A program made the position numbers and the translations under genes. Shown piece after piece: positions 23,577 through 34,205 of a stretch of 64,000 nucleotides of DNA. The stretch is from Xylogone sp. PMI_703 (lineage: Eukaryota > Ascomycota > Leotiomycetes). The notes beneath the pieces are model-generated. The model saw nothing but the letters and a program-made list of their open reading frames with translations, was not told the origin of the DNA and made no database searches. The DNA lies in assembly GCA_021399445.1 (NCBI GenBank), contig JAJTUQ010000004.1, positions 1,302,001-1,366,000 on the forward strand, in the 5' to 3' direction. The stretch's first letter is position 1. Each line of letters begins with the position of its first letter.

Positions 23577-25906
23577 TTAACTTACGAATCTAAAGTCTAA
23601 CCTCTTGCTGCCTTTATCTGTAGTTGTAGCCCGGTAACGCTCCTTTTCCTACAAGAAAAGTTAGTGATAATACTCTTTATTGGGCGAAAATTAGTCCACG
23701 TACCTCGTCACTCATAGCATCCCAAATCCTGTCTCTTTGCTTGTTGCGGAAAACATAATATGCTTTAGTTGAAAGATAAACTACAATATTAAGGCATGTG
23801 ATGGCTACCAGAACTCTGTTGCCACGACGATCTATTCTACTAGGTTAGCAGAGACCCTCATTTTATTAAAGCCCGACTTACATAAGGGTTTGTCGTCCGC
23901 ACGGTAGATATTTGCTGATATGATAGATGAGAGTTGGACCATCATACTACACGGTAGGAGTTAGCAGCAGAACCATACATTTCTCTGCAGCTGGTGACTC
24001 CTTACTTATACGCTGCAGCAGAGACTGTTCTAGTGCGGACTGTATTGGAATTGCGGCTAGTCCAACCAACCTGCATAGGATGAGCTAGGGCAGCATTAGC
24101 GTAAGGTACGCAGAAGCTAACATGAGCGAGAGAGTCTCACGAGTAGGATAAGAGAGTAAGACGGTAACCAGTGCATAAGAGCCCCATTTATTTGTTCCGG
24201 TCGGTAAGACCGACAGAGCTATCAAACATGGAAGAAACCATATTTGAGCAACAAGGCCAAGGTATGCCCTTTGCTTTATGTAAGTTTCAGAGAGATAAGT
24301 TAAGATCAACATCTTTAAGAAATTAGCAGATGAGGATATTTCACCGCGGGCTATAGTACTTACATTAATAGTTGTGGCGATCTGAGCCGGAATACTGAGT
24401 AGATTCGAGTTGAAGGTATCAAATCCCAAGGATCTTAGTGTAAGGGTCAAGTATGTGTCCGGCGGATTGCCAGGTATTCCAAATAACATTCCTATAATAT
24501 AAATCGGCCAAAGGTCATAATCTGATAATGACTCCCAGAGAAGTTTAGGAGTAATTGCCTGTCGATTATGCATATCCCCCTACAAAGAAGTTAAATGCTG
24601 GAGAACGTCCTTACTGGAAGGGATATTACCTTGGATGGGTCGTCCCGTAGGATACGGTTCACTAATATCTTTTCTTCTCTTTCAGTAAACCATCCTTTAG
24701 GTCTCCACCACGCTTTTGTTTGTGTTGGTGACGGCGTCATCATAAATATAGACCAAATGCCAATAACAAGCGTGAAGACACCCTCTATCAAAAAGAGCCA
24801 TCTCCAACCCTCTATTCCACGATGGCCACGAAGATGTAGAATACCATATGCTAAAAGTGGCGCAACGACATCGGTCATACGGTTTGCCATCCAGAACATA
24901 GCAAGTCGAAAAGGTAACTCTGTACCTTTGAAAAAATATGACTTGGATGATATCAGTAGGACTCTTAACACAATGCTTTCTGGCTTGCTCACAAGATACA
25001 GGCAAACATCAGGAATGAAACCTCCTTGAAGGACTCCGAGAAGTGCTCTTGTGGCAAGAAATGACTTTTTGCCACTTAGCCAGAACTGAGAGGCTGCAAC
25101 AATACTCCAGAGTATCATTTGAGCCGGAATCTAATAATACTGTGAGACTTATCACTCTTTTTTCTTTCAGTGAGGACCTACCCATCTATCAGGTCCTAGG
25201 AGTGTTGATTAGAAATATCCACTTGAGAATTAAGGGTCACATCTTACCTAGTTTCTTACTAACTAATTGCGAAGGCAACTCCGATACCAGAAAGACAGAG
25301 GTGAAAACAGTATTTCCGAGATTATAGTCTTCAACTTATTAGCGTTGTCTTTGTACATCCCATTGAGGTGCCCATAATACCATTTGTACTGAGACCTAAA
25401 TCGTCCAGAAAATTATCGGTATTGGCTTGACTGAGATTGCTTCGATCTAAGCATAGAGCAAAGAAGGCTATGCATGCCCAAGCTGTTACTTTCCAGTCGA
25501 TCTTTTTGATAAGAGGCTACCAGAATGTCAATATTAATTAACTGCAAGTGACATTCCGTCAGATGATACTCACAAGCTCTTCTGCCCATGTCCACCTCTC
25601 GTCTGGGTCAAATCGGTGAAGGTTCTCGTATTTTGCACTGGGTTGGAAGTATCTAGCAATATCAGGATTATCAAACACTGATGGCTGTGTGGCAATCGCA
25701 TTGAGGTCATGCTTTTCTTTCGAGCGAAACAAGGTCATCAACGCTATTGGTGGTGGATCAGAAGGCCGCAGAGCTTCGAGTCGGCGTTGAATCTTTGCCT
25801 TCTCATCTTCATTAATCTCAGCACCAGCACTGCGCTCTTCATCCGAAGAGGAGTCCGTTGTTGAAGCACCGATGACGGTAATTGCATTTTTCTCTGGGTC
25901 CGACAT
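23577..25906 (-). CDS. MFS permease, anion:cation symporter (DAL5/TNA1-type)
   Basis: Twelve exons join without breaking frame for 581 residues: 25906-25574, 25516-25381, 25328-25248, 25195-25182, 25130-24993, 24941-24630, 24579-24364, 24312-24141, 24084-24006, 23946-23882, 23831-23704 and 23648-23577. Exon 4 is only 14 nt. The start ATG at 25906 follows an in-frame GTG. The protein has an acidic N-terminal tail, then about 12 hydrophobic helices. Motifs such as [50 protein letters not shown] and [19 protein letters not shown] are diagnostic of the allantoate/nicotinate-permease family. It should carry a small organic anion across the plasma membrane; vitamins, ureides and dipeptides are family substrates. 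Fungal homologues usually have fewer introns, so the splitting is notable. Confidence 0.88.
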
Positions 25907-26889
25907 GGCCACAAAGTGGTTTAAACCCCTTAGAAATCGATAAAATCCAATAGATGACCAAATTTGAGCCAGTCGTCTGAGATCATATGTACTTTATCTC
26001 GCTCTCATATGGACTCCTCAATGTTGGCATACATCTGTACAGAGGATGATGTGATTAGTTTCCAAGATTGCACATCAATGCTAAAGTCTTGGAAGCATGC
26101 GAATCTGAACGCTTCAACTCCGGAGTACTGTCCTATTCCGCCATTAAGGACTAGTTATTACGAGTGCTGCTACAAAATACTGTGTGCTGCCGCGGAGATA
26201 TATGCCGTATTGACACATATCTATAGAAGTATAATGTGGAGGACACGGCAGTTATTTTTCTCACAGTAAGGCAATTATCCTGCAGTGATCCCTAACTCTA
26301 CGGAAGAGCAAGTATATTTTATTGTTAGTGCATCCCCAGAAACTTATACTCTCTGTTGATTATTACATATTCATTAAATTTTCTTTCCTCATACAATGCA
26401 CCTGATATAACTTATATAATACGAAATGAGAGTAATGCGGAGTAGTAATGTGTTGAAGCTTACGGGATATCTTCTATATTGCGATATCTCAGGGGTTGGT
26501 TTGCGTCATAACGTTTCCCCATTTTCCAAGAGATGACGAATCAACAACAGAGAATCGCGCGACTTCTACAATGACGCCCCCTTAAGAGCTGCCTTTTGGG
26601 TAATGTAAGTATTGACTGGTAACTTTTAAGCCAAAAAATTGTCGTGGGTAATACTGGCCAATTACAATATACTACTATCTAGGTAATAGCGGAACTAGAT
26701 AGGCATATATACTGCCCTATTGATAGCAACGCTTCGTGATTAAGGACTCTTAAAATTCAGAAGATCATATTATGCGGGTCATGGATTATAGTATAACCAA
26801 TAGCACATACTAGAAATCACTTAGAGTGGGCATAACCGCAAAAAGTCAAGATGAATATTTAGCAAGTCAATCATCCTGCTGCTCTGATA
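25907..26889. other. Intergenic region, no gene recognised
   Basis: This 983-bp AT-rich spacer contains a 101-codon plus-strand frame (25964-26269) without any recognisable domain. It probably holds the permease promoter; I see no other signal. Confidence 0.4.
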
Positions 26890-27804
26890 TCACTTCTGTC
26901 CCTCGATAAATCTTTTCACAAATTCTTCCAGGTTTTCCTCTGGCAAGCCTAACTTCGCATTCCACAGACCCCTTGTAGTCGAGTAGTTCCCCAGTCCTCC
27001 TTTCCAGTAAACTGCTCCAGCGACCATATCCAATACGCCAAGTGGTTGTCCTCCCTTCACCTTATCCAGTCCACCTTGCCACAATCCCTCAACCGTGCCG
27101 TGTGATATGGTGAACTTCTCTCCCGTCGCTTTTTCTAATGCTTTCAGTATCTGGTTCTGAGTTGTCGTAAAGCTATTGATGGAGACATATTGATTCCTTG
27201 TAAGCTCTGGTTGCTTCAAGCTCTTGGCTACAGCTCTGCCAGCTTGGTCACGACTGGTAGTCTCGAAAGGAATATCACCTCCATCAAAGATCGTGGCAGT
27301 GCGCGCTGGGATGTTAAAACCTCCGAAGCCAGGGATGCTCAGGCTCCAATCAAATAACCCTCCCGAGATAATTACGGTCCACGAGATCTTGTCTTGTCTT
27401 GTCTTAAGATATTCAACCGTCTGAAGCTTGTCCACAAGGAATGGGATATAATCTGGTGCGGAAGGGTCTGAGGTGTCGATACCGAACTCGGAAGGGAAGA
27501 AAACCTTTACGCCGGCTGCAATCGCTGCGTCGATGAAAATCTTTTGAGCTGCAACTCCTTCTCCAGGGACCGGAATGGGGATTGTGCTGATAACTGCGTC
27601 TTGATCTTTGAAGGCTTCTTGTAATGATGCTTGTGTATAGTCGCTCTTGATATGCTTCACACCTGCAGGCAAGGTAGCCTCTGATGAGTGACGAGTAAGT
27701 CCAGTGACGTGGAAGTTCTCCTCTAATAAAGCCTTAACTGTCGAGCTGCCGATATTACCACTTGCCCCGATAACGACAACATTCTTGATAGATGAAGAGA
27801 CCAT
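26890..27804 (-). CDS. NmrA/isoflavone-reductase-like NAD(P)-binding protein
   Basis: A single exon gives 304 residues. The N terminus has the glycine-rich cofactor motif VVVIGASGNIGSSTVKAL, followed by GLTRHSS, which is typical of NADPH-preferring atypical SDRs of the NmrA/phenylcoumaran-benzylic-ether-reductase type. FFPSEFGIDTSD matches the family's FPSEFG motif. The classical YxxxK of SDRs is not at its usual place, as is usual for the group. It could reduce a phenolic compound or act as a redox sensor. Neither is shown by context. Confidence 0.88.
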   Translation of the reverse strand: MVSSSIKNVVVIGASGNIGSSTVKALLEENFHVTGLTRHSSEATLPAGVKHIKSDYTQASLQEAFKDQDAVISTIPIPVPGEGVAAQKIFIDAAIAAGVKVFFPSEFGIDTSDPSAPDYIPFLVDKLQTVEYLKTRQDKISWTVIISGGLFDWSLSIPGFGGFNIPARTATIFDGGDIPFETTSRDQAGRAVAKSLKQPELTRNQYVSINSFTTTQNQILKALEKATGEKFTISHGTVEGLWQGGLDKVKGGQPLGVLDMVAGAVYWKGGLGNYSTTRGLWNAKLGLPEENLEEFVKRFIEGQK

Positions 27805-28680
27805 GGCTGATAGGTTAGGTTAGCTAGAGCTCTAATATTTGGGCTTGCTGCAGGATCACTGTTTTACTTGGAGACAACCAATCCAGCTCCACACATGTTA
27901 CTTATATCTCAAGAGAGTAAGACAAATAGTCAGTCTTATCTCCGAAATTGGGATCATGGTGGCTATTATAATACGTCTTCGGCGCAGTATTGGAAATCAA
28001 TCAACGATTAGTGAAAAGTGAAAAGTAATGGTGGGATTATAAGCTATGTTCTAGAGGCGGGAACTCTATTTGTATCCCCGATTGCTTGGTAATAAGGTTA
28101 TTCTTGTCTAGCCATACTTGGATTAGATGTTTTGCGTGCTGTCTTATTAATGCAAGAAATTGTACCACTTTCATTGTCTAAGGTCATTAGCTTACATCAG
28201 TAATGTTCAGTAAACGTTAAATCGGGAGGCAAGCTGATTACTGATTCAGTCGTGCTAAGCTCCCCCAGCCACAATGATGCTTGACATACGCCACATGGAG
28301 GAAGACATTAACACTTCTAGTCCATTTTCTAATCATATCTAATCTCTCAATATAGATTGTGATGTAAAGGTCACAACCACAAGGGTTTTGACACCGCCAC
28401 GATATAGCGCTATTGACTAGTGAACCAATGCGATTAGATTTGTAAATTGTTTGTTACAGAGTAGCTGCATATGATACCGTCTGCTATTTGGTGCCAGGTA
28501 CTACTGTATTAGTTTTTTTTGGAAAAAACCTGATGAGAAATGATTAGTATATCACAAGGTCCACTTTTGTCTCTTTTGTCTCCTTCATGTTCATACAAGT
28601 AGCAATGAGTATCCATTTCTTTCTATAAACTATATTGCAATCATCTACGTTACTCACCTAGCAGTTGAAAAACAGAATAA
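27805..28680. other. Intergenic region, no gene recognised
   Basis: This AT-rich 876-bp region has no frame above 60 codons with any recognisable product. It contains a homopolymer run (T8 followed by GGAAAAAA) near 28512, which could form a small hairpin. Confidence 0.4.
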
Positions 28681-28682
28681 AC

Positions 28683-28871
28683 ATGGCAACCGCCTTCGAG
28701 TTGACATGTTGCTCCGACCAGACAAGAAGGAAGCTTCGATGCATCTACGCAAGACATACTCACGGAGATCACTTCTTGGGGAACCCAATTCTTCTGCGAC
28801 ATTCCTGAAGCTAAATGTGGGGCAACATCATTCATCGCGGACGGGATAAAAAGGAATTGATACACAAGTCT
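28683..28871 (+). pseudogene. Possible metallo-beta-lactamase-fold fragment
   Basis: A 41-codon frame from the ATG at 28683 carries HTHGDHFLGNPILLRH near residue 25, close to the HxHxDH metal-binding motif of metallo-beta-lactamase-fold hydrolases, and then stops at a TGA (28806-28808). A neighbouring frame continues with PEAKCGATSF, as if one or two bases had been lost at 28803-28805. The similarity is short and could be chance, so I call it only tentatively. Confidence 0.25.
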
Positions 28872-29594
28872 TGCCTATTGAAAGCAGATGTTCTCCAATG
28901 CCTAGATAAGGCAATCAGTCGGCGCCCGATCCACTCGCAGAAGGTAATGAATATGAGATCAACGGCCGATCTTTTGGGGATTGACGTCCCATATTTAAAC
29001 ATAGAGACATTGACACTTCTGCAGGCCCCTCACCGTATACGGCGACTGTATTCAGTTTTCGGCGAGACGGACACTAGAGAAAAGAAGAGACCAGGCGGGC
29101 TAGAGTCGCTGGATAGCATTGCTGCTCTGAATCCTGAAATTGCGGTACCGGACGACAAGAGAACTCCACAGGCAGATGAGCCACGCCTAATCGAAGTCAC
29201 CAAAGAATATATTTTGGCGTTTGAAGAAGAGTTGAGCGGAGTCGAGAACCCAGGCGTTGTTGAGTCTCGTCTCAACAGGAAGAGACTATACCAGATTCAG
29301 ACTAGCTGTCCGCTTACGGCAATTGCCCCTTTGGTCTTAGCTCACCTCGGCCTTCAATGTGGATCACTAATCGAATACCGCACTCTCCGCTGCAACAACG
29401 TTGTTCCGACGCTCATCATAACAGGGAGTAACAAGACCATCTCTTCGCATCAGAACGAGATACAGATCCGCCATGCCGCTTGTTATGCGAGTGTCAGATC
29501 TGAGTCAGCCCCGATAATGCTACCGAAGGGTAAGGATTCTCAAGTTTCTCGATTGTACTCCTACAGACTACTTTCGGAGTATCTTGAATACTAA
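28815..29594 (+). CDS. Hypothetical protein, unsupported
   Basis: This open frame of 259 codons starts with an ATG inside the preceding fragment. I recognise no family with confidence. The middle part, KEYILAFEEELSGVENP, is weakly like the C-terminal helix region of metallo-beta-lactamase proteins, so it may be the rest of one broken gene. Composition is hydrophilic, with one hydrophobic stretch (LTAIAPLVLAHLGL), and no signal peptide is evident. It could be a chance frame. Confidence 0.3.
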   Translation: MWGNIIHRGRDKKELIHKSCLLKADVLQCLDKAISRRPIHSQKVMNMRSTADLLGIDVPYLNIETLTLLQAPHRIRRLYSVFGETDTREKKRPGGLESLDSIAALNPEIAVPDDKRTPQADEPRLIEVTKEYILAFEEELSGVENPGVVESRLNRKRLYQIQTSCPLTAIAPLVLAHLGLQCGSLIEYRTLRCNNVVPTLIITGSNKTISSHQNEIQIRHAACYASVRSESAPIMLPKGKDSQVSRLYSYRLLSEYLEY

Positions 29595-30119
29595 GACAGT
29601 GTTCGCAACAATACCTTTCTGGAGGATTTCACTTTGAATCCAAGCTATGCTAACCAAGTTTAAGGATACTCCACTCCGTAAATGGTGCTCTGGATATGAA
29701 GTTTAGCCTCAGGTGGCGCTAGCCCTAGCTATCTTACCTAACCTTGTTACAAGGGAGAATTAAGGTTCAGTTATTTAAGCATATAAGCACTGAAAGCTAA
29801 TACCGGTAGGCTGCATGCGGGTCCTTTGGGTTAGCAGGCCACGTAGATATCAACGCTGACTGGTGAATAATAGAACCATCTCCTACGCGCTATAATATAG
29901 CTTTGTCCGTCTGGCGGCCGTCGGATAATACAAATCAAAACCGGCATTTGCTTCCAGATGGCCAATAAGCTTCAACCACTAGCTTTACCTTATTCTCACT
30001 AGGCTGTTAGTCAAGCTAGGGGTGAAGTCATCCTTGGGAGCCCCGATACTTTATATCGTCTTCACTCCTGTTGTCATTAAGCTTGCGAGCATCCCTTCCC
30101 TCAAAGCATTGTTGTCATC
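29595..30119. other. Upstream region of the bZIP gene
   Basis: No reading frame of note occurs here. The stretch should hold the promoter and 5' leader of the bZIP gene. No specific site can be supported. Confidence 0.35.
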
Positions 30120-31651
30120 ATGGATCAGGATACTGAATCAATGTCGCTTTGGTACCCTACTCACGAGAACACTTCGCAATTAGGCTACCTCGACGCCATA
30201 CCAGACCTTAATTACTTGCTTTCTGCGTCCTCATATCCCATCCCAGAACCTCCGACTTCACAGTCACTCGCAAATGAAGGCCAGTCAGTCTTCCATAATC
30301 CATATGGCGGGTTCGTCGTCGAGGACACTGCAAATGAGTGGCATATGGGACGAGTCTCCCCGTTGAGTCCACCTAGACCAGTAGGTCAGGACATGTCGAA
30401 ACCGCATGCTAGTGAGTCGACGAGTACAACGGCTCCGCCACCGAGGAAACGCGGTAGGCCACGAAAGACAGAGGGCTACTTGATGGATCAGCGTCCAGAG
30501 GAAGTGCGTATTCTGTTGCTCTCGACTGTCGCTCTCCTTTAATCTGTCGATTCGGACAGCACTAATAGGTTTCACCCGTATAGCGACGCCGCCTACAGAT
30601 TCGCTTGGCACAGCGAGCATATCGATCACGTAAAGAAACGACTCTTTCGAAACAAGAAGCCCGAATCGCTGAATTGGAGAGAACGATACAGCAGATGAAC
30701 TCAGCCGTTCTATCTTTCAGCGCGCACGTTGCGCACACCGAGGCACTAGCATCCAATTCCGACCTCCAGTCTCATCTACGCTACACCCTAGAGACTTGTA
30801 ATTCTCTTACCTCAAAGCAAGGGATACTCCATAGTACGGCTCTATCAAGTGGGAAACATTCTTCATATCTACCAGCAAGCCGAGAACAAGATCTTCCATC
30901 GTCATATGCGTTCCGAAGGCGGGACGCATCACCCCGCGCAGATGCCATTCCGGACCTCACACTTGCACCGACGGGTTTCTCGTCACCGCTTAGCTCAGGT
31001 TCTCCACTTCTATTCAACACTGAAGATGTCATTGTCGTAGAAATATCACAGTTCGTCCACCAGCTCCGTGTAGCGTGTATATACAATTCCTACTTTCTGT
31101 TGCGGGACCCATCTCTCAAATTGGACCACCTCCGTAGGAAATTCCGATTTCTCCTCAGAACGTTGGATCGTGGCAGTCTGATCTCCTACTTTGACTCCAT
31201 ACTTCAAGCTATGGTAAATCCAAAGCGACTGGCAGAATGGAAAGATATCCCATTCTTCAGTGTAGGTGGCGCAGGAACCCACTACCCCCAGTCCCCATTG
31301 TCGAGTTCAAGTGATGACGACCCACCTCCAAGGTACAAGGAGGAAATACCAGTGGAGCGAGTTCCAATAGCCGAGCTTTTTCCAGGTAAGGAGATTCTAG
31401 GCGAAGCCAGCGGGGAGTGGTTCGATGTTTGGGATGTCGAAGGGTTCCTGCAGGAGAAAGGTATCCATCTGCTCACAAATCCACTGTCGGGGCGTAAGGG
31501 TAGGGCAGTACAGAAAAACTCAATCAACGCTTCGATCTTGATCAGTAGTAAGCAACCCCAGAACCTTGTTGATGAAGCATTCTCACTTTTCCATAGCGCT
31601 AGTATGCTCGTGCATCTGTCTCGGTCGCTCGCCTGGGTGGTCGCGATCTGA
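30120..31651 (+). CDS. bZIP transcription factor with adjacent AT-hook
   Basis: Two exons (30120-30503 and 30584-31651, phase 0, 80-nt intron with a CACTAAT branch site) give 483 residues. Residues about 112-120 read RKRGRPRK, an AT-hook core. The splice then brings RLQIRLAQRAYRSRKE, the basic region of fungal bZIP proteins, directly downstream, followed by heptad-like SKQEARIAELERTIQQM. The rest is low complexity plus a conserved-looking segment around residues 255-300. The protein should be nuclear and bind DNA as a dimer. It lies upstream of a P450 and the quinate cluster, but known quinate regulators are a zinc-cluster activator and a pentafunctional-AROM-like repressor, so a role in that cluster is only a guess. 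Confidence 0.85.
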
Positions 31652-32626
31652 TGTGGAAATGGCACTGTCAGCGGCTAAATGGACATGAAAGAAAGGAAAG
31701 AATCTCAAATAAAATAATATCAAAGTAACTACATGGCAAAGAGTAAAAGTGTGACAGTAAATTTAGCGTTGAATATGAAACATTCCAATACTCATACCCT
31801 TTGCTAACCAGTCACCTTTTGGACAAAGTAATGGGGAGAGCGACTGAATATGCAACGACATACTCTAAATTCGTCACTCTATATCGTAAAAAAGGAAGTT
31901 AGAAATTTTTTCTCATGTGCAACACCTGACTCCTGGAGAACTAAAGCTACGCTACGAGAGCGCGACTGAGAAATGTAAGAGCAAAGGAGACTTGGTTATC
32001 AGCTACCATGGCCATGCTAATATATAGTGATGTGTGGGGTACGCGTATGAGACTCTTAGCCTTACGTATGTATAGTAAGAAAACTACCACTGCGAGAGCC
32101 TGCGTGTGATTAGATTACGGCTTTGTACGTGATGTGCTGTAGCTGACTTTAATTACGTAGTGGAACTTTCTCGGCAATCCAATTGCAGACTACCATATAC
32201 GCGTATAAGAACCTTAGCTTATTTTTCTGGTCCTGGAATGATGGATTGCATGAAGCTGGTATATGGCAATGTTTGCTAGTAAATGGTGATTGAGTCTGCC
32301 AAACCCACATCGCCGTAACAGACGCAATGCATGTACGGCTCAGCAAACAGTATCAGCGAATGTAAATAATATTAGAGAAATGTTATCTATTTTGGGCATA
32401 ATCGCTGTCTTAGACTTGCGTTACTAATAGAACCCTTCTTGTACCAACACTTTTGCCATCTTCTTCTAATTCATAAGTCGTCGGGCATTGTTAACTAATT
32501 CTCTATCTATACTAAACCACGATAGAAGTGAATCATCCACCCTGTGGTATCAAGTTTCAGCGTCATTCAATGCAAGACTCCAAATCTCAAAATAAATACT
32601 AACAAACTTCAACATTGTTCTATAAT
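31652..32626. other. Intergenic region, no gene recognised
   Basis: This 975-bp AT-rich region lies between the bZIP and P450 genes, both on the plus strand. Only one 65-codon minus-strand frame is seen, without a domain. It holds the P450 promoter. Confidence 0.4.
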
Positions 32627-34147
32627 ATGATCGCGATAGTGACTAGCCTAATAGGCAATATCGTCTACAACTCTGTCAAATGGATGACTATAGCTTCACT
32701 GCTAATAGCCACATACTTTATTTCTCGAGTAGTCTACAATATATTCTTCCATCCACTACGCAAATTCCCAGGACCACTAGCCAACCGGGCAAGCATATTT
32801 CCAAGAATCTACCATCTGCTAAACGGCGATCTACCCTATCATATCAAGGATGTCCATTCAAAATACGGACCCGTAGTTAGGATTGCGCCCAACGAACTCG
32901 CGTTTACAGATCCTCAAGCGTGGAAAGACATTTATACACGCAAAACCAACGGCCAATATGAATTCCCTCACGATATGGATTTCTATAACGTGGAGAAAGT
33001 ACATCCTGCGGCAATCATAAGTTCAACCCGCGAAGATCACGACCGTGTCCGTAAGATTCTGAATCCCGGATTCAGCGAACGTGCCATGAGAGCCCAAGAG
33101 CCCGTTATTGGCAGATACGTGGACTTACTGATGAAACGGCTGAGAGAAAATTGCGTCGATGGAAGTGGACGGCCTCGAGCAGTCAACATGCGCGATTGGA
33201 TAGCTTATACCACCTTTGACATTATTGGACAATTAGCATTTGGATCTGACTTTGGGTGTCTCGAAGATAGCACGTATCATCCGTGGATTAGACTGATCAT
33301 CGACAATCTTAAGGACATAGCCAAGGTGCAGGCGCTTCAGGCTCTAGGGCTTCTTTCTGCAGCTATCACTATTATGAAAACGTTTAAGGTTGGGGATAAA
33401 GCAAGGAGAATGCACAATGACCTCACCAGTACGAAGACAAAACAGCGAGTCGAGATGGGGGTAGGACGAGATGATTTTCTTGATGGACTTATCAAGTCTG
33501 GCATGGGGTTTGAAGAACTGCAGTTGAATGCTGGCCTTCTCATTATTGCGGGTAGTGAGACTACAGCCACTTTGCTTACTGGTGCTGTCTTCCTACTTAC
33601 CACGCATCCGGAGGTACTTGAAAAATTGGCACTCGAAGTAAGGAGTCAGTTTAGGGATGAATTCGAAATCACCCTCACAAGCGTGAACCGACTTAATTAT
33701 ATGCTTGCGGTCATCAATGAGTCCTTCCGATGCTATCCAGCAGTTGCTAGCGGAGCCCAGCGAATTGTTCCCTCTGGCGGTGCTGAAGTCGCTGGCCACA
33801 CTATTCCCGAAAGCACGGTGGTAGCTGTATGGCAATGGGCTGTGTATCATGATCCCGAGATGTTCACTGATCCCTACCGATTCGATCCAGAGAGATTCGC
33901 CCAGCCAGGTGTTGGGAAGTATGCAAATGACAGATTGGATGCTGTGAACCCGTTCCTAATCGGTCCACGGAATTGCATAGGCCAGAACCTAGCATATGCG
34001 GAAATGCGTCTCATCTTAGCTAGGTTAATTTGGGGATTCGATATGACGATTAGTGATGAAAGTAGAGGATGGCTTAGGGATCAAGAGCATTATCTATTGT
34101 GGCAGAAACCAGTCCTGGATGTATATCTTAGACCGGTAGAACGATGA
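32627..34147 (+). CDS. Cytochrome P450 monooxygenase
   Basis: A single exon from the ATG at 32627 gives 506 residues; an in-frame TTG four codons upstream is not a likely start. An N-terminal membrane anchor (MTIASLLIATYFISRVVYNIF) is followed by the proline-rich FFHPLRKFPGP. The I-helix AGSETTATLLTGA, the ESFRCYP (ExxR), the PERF motif and the heme-binding NPFLIGPRNCIGQNLA with its cysteine ligand are all intact. The layout resembles the isotrichodermin C-15 hydroxylase/CYP65-like class of fungal P450s, which act at the ER with a P450 reductase. No secondary-metabolite backbone gene (PKS, NRPS or terpene synthase) lies within this window. It is convergent with the dehydratase gene, 58 bp away. 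Confidence 0.92.
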   Translation: MIAIVTSLIGNIVYNSVKWMTIASLLIATYFISRVVYNIFFHPLRKFPGPLANRASIFPRIYHLLNGDLPYHIKDVHSKYGPVVRIAPNELAFTDPQAWKDIYTRKTNGQYEFPHDMDFYNVEKVHPAAIISSTREDHDRVRKILNPGFSERAMRAQEPVIGRYVDLLMKRLRENCVDGSGRPRAVNMRDWIAYTTFDIIGQLAFGSDFGCLEDSTYHPWIRLIIDNLKDIAKVQALQALGLLSAAITIMKTFKVGDKARRMHNDLTSTKTKQRVEMGVGRDDFLDGLIKSGMGFEELQLNAGLLIIAGSETTATLLTGAVFLLTTHPEVLEKLALEVRSQFRDEFEITLTSVNRLNYMLAVINESFRCYPAVASGAQRIVPSGGAEVAGHTIPESTVVAVWQWAVYHDPEMFTDPYRFDPERFAQPGVGKYANDRLDAVNPFLIGPRNCIGQNLAYAEMRLILARLIWGFDMTISDESRGWLRDQEHYLLWQKPVLDVYLRPVER

Positions 34148-34205
34148 TTGAATCAAAGTTAGTCATGTGAGACTACGAGAATCATATTACACTGATAAAT
34201 AAATT

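Noticed and set aside
30120..31651. The bZIP gene as regulator of the quinate cluster
   Set aside because: Known quinate regulators belong to other families, and proximity alone is not enough.
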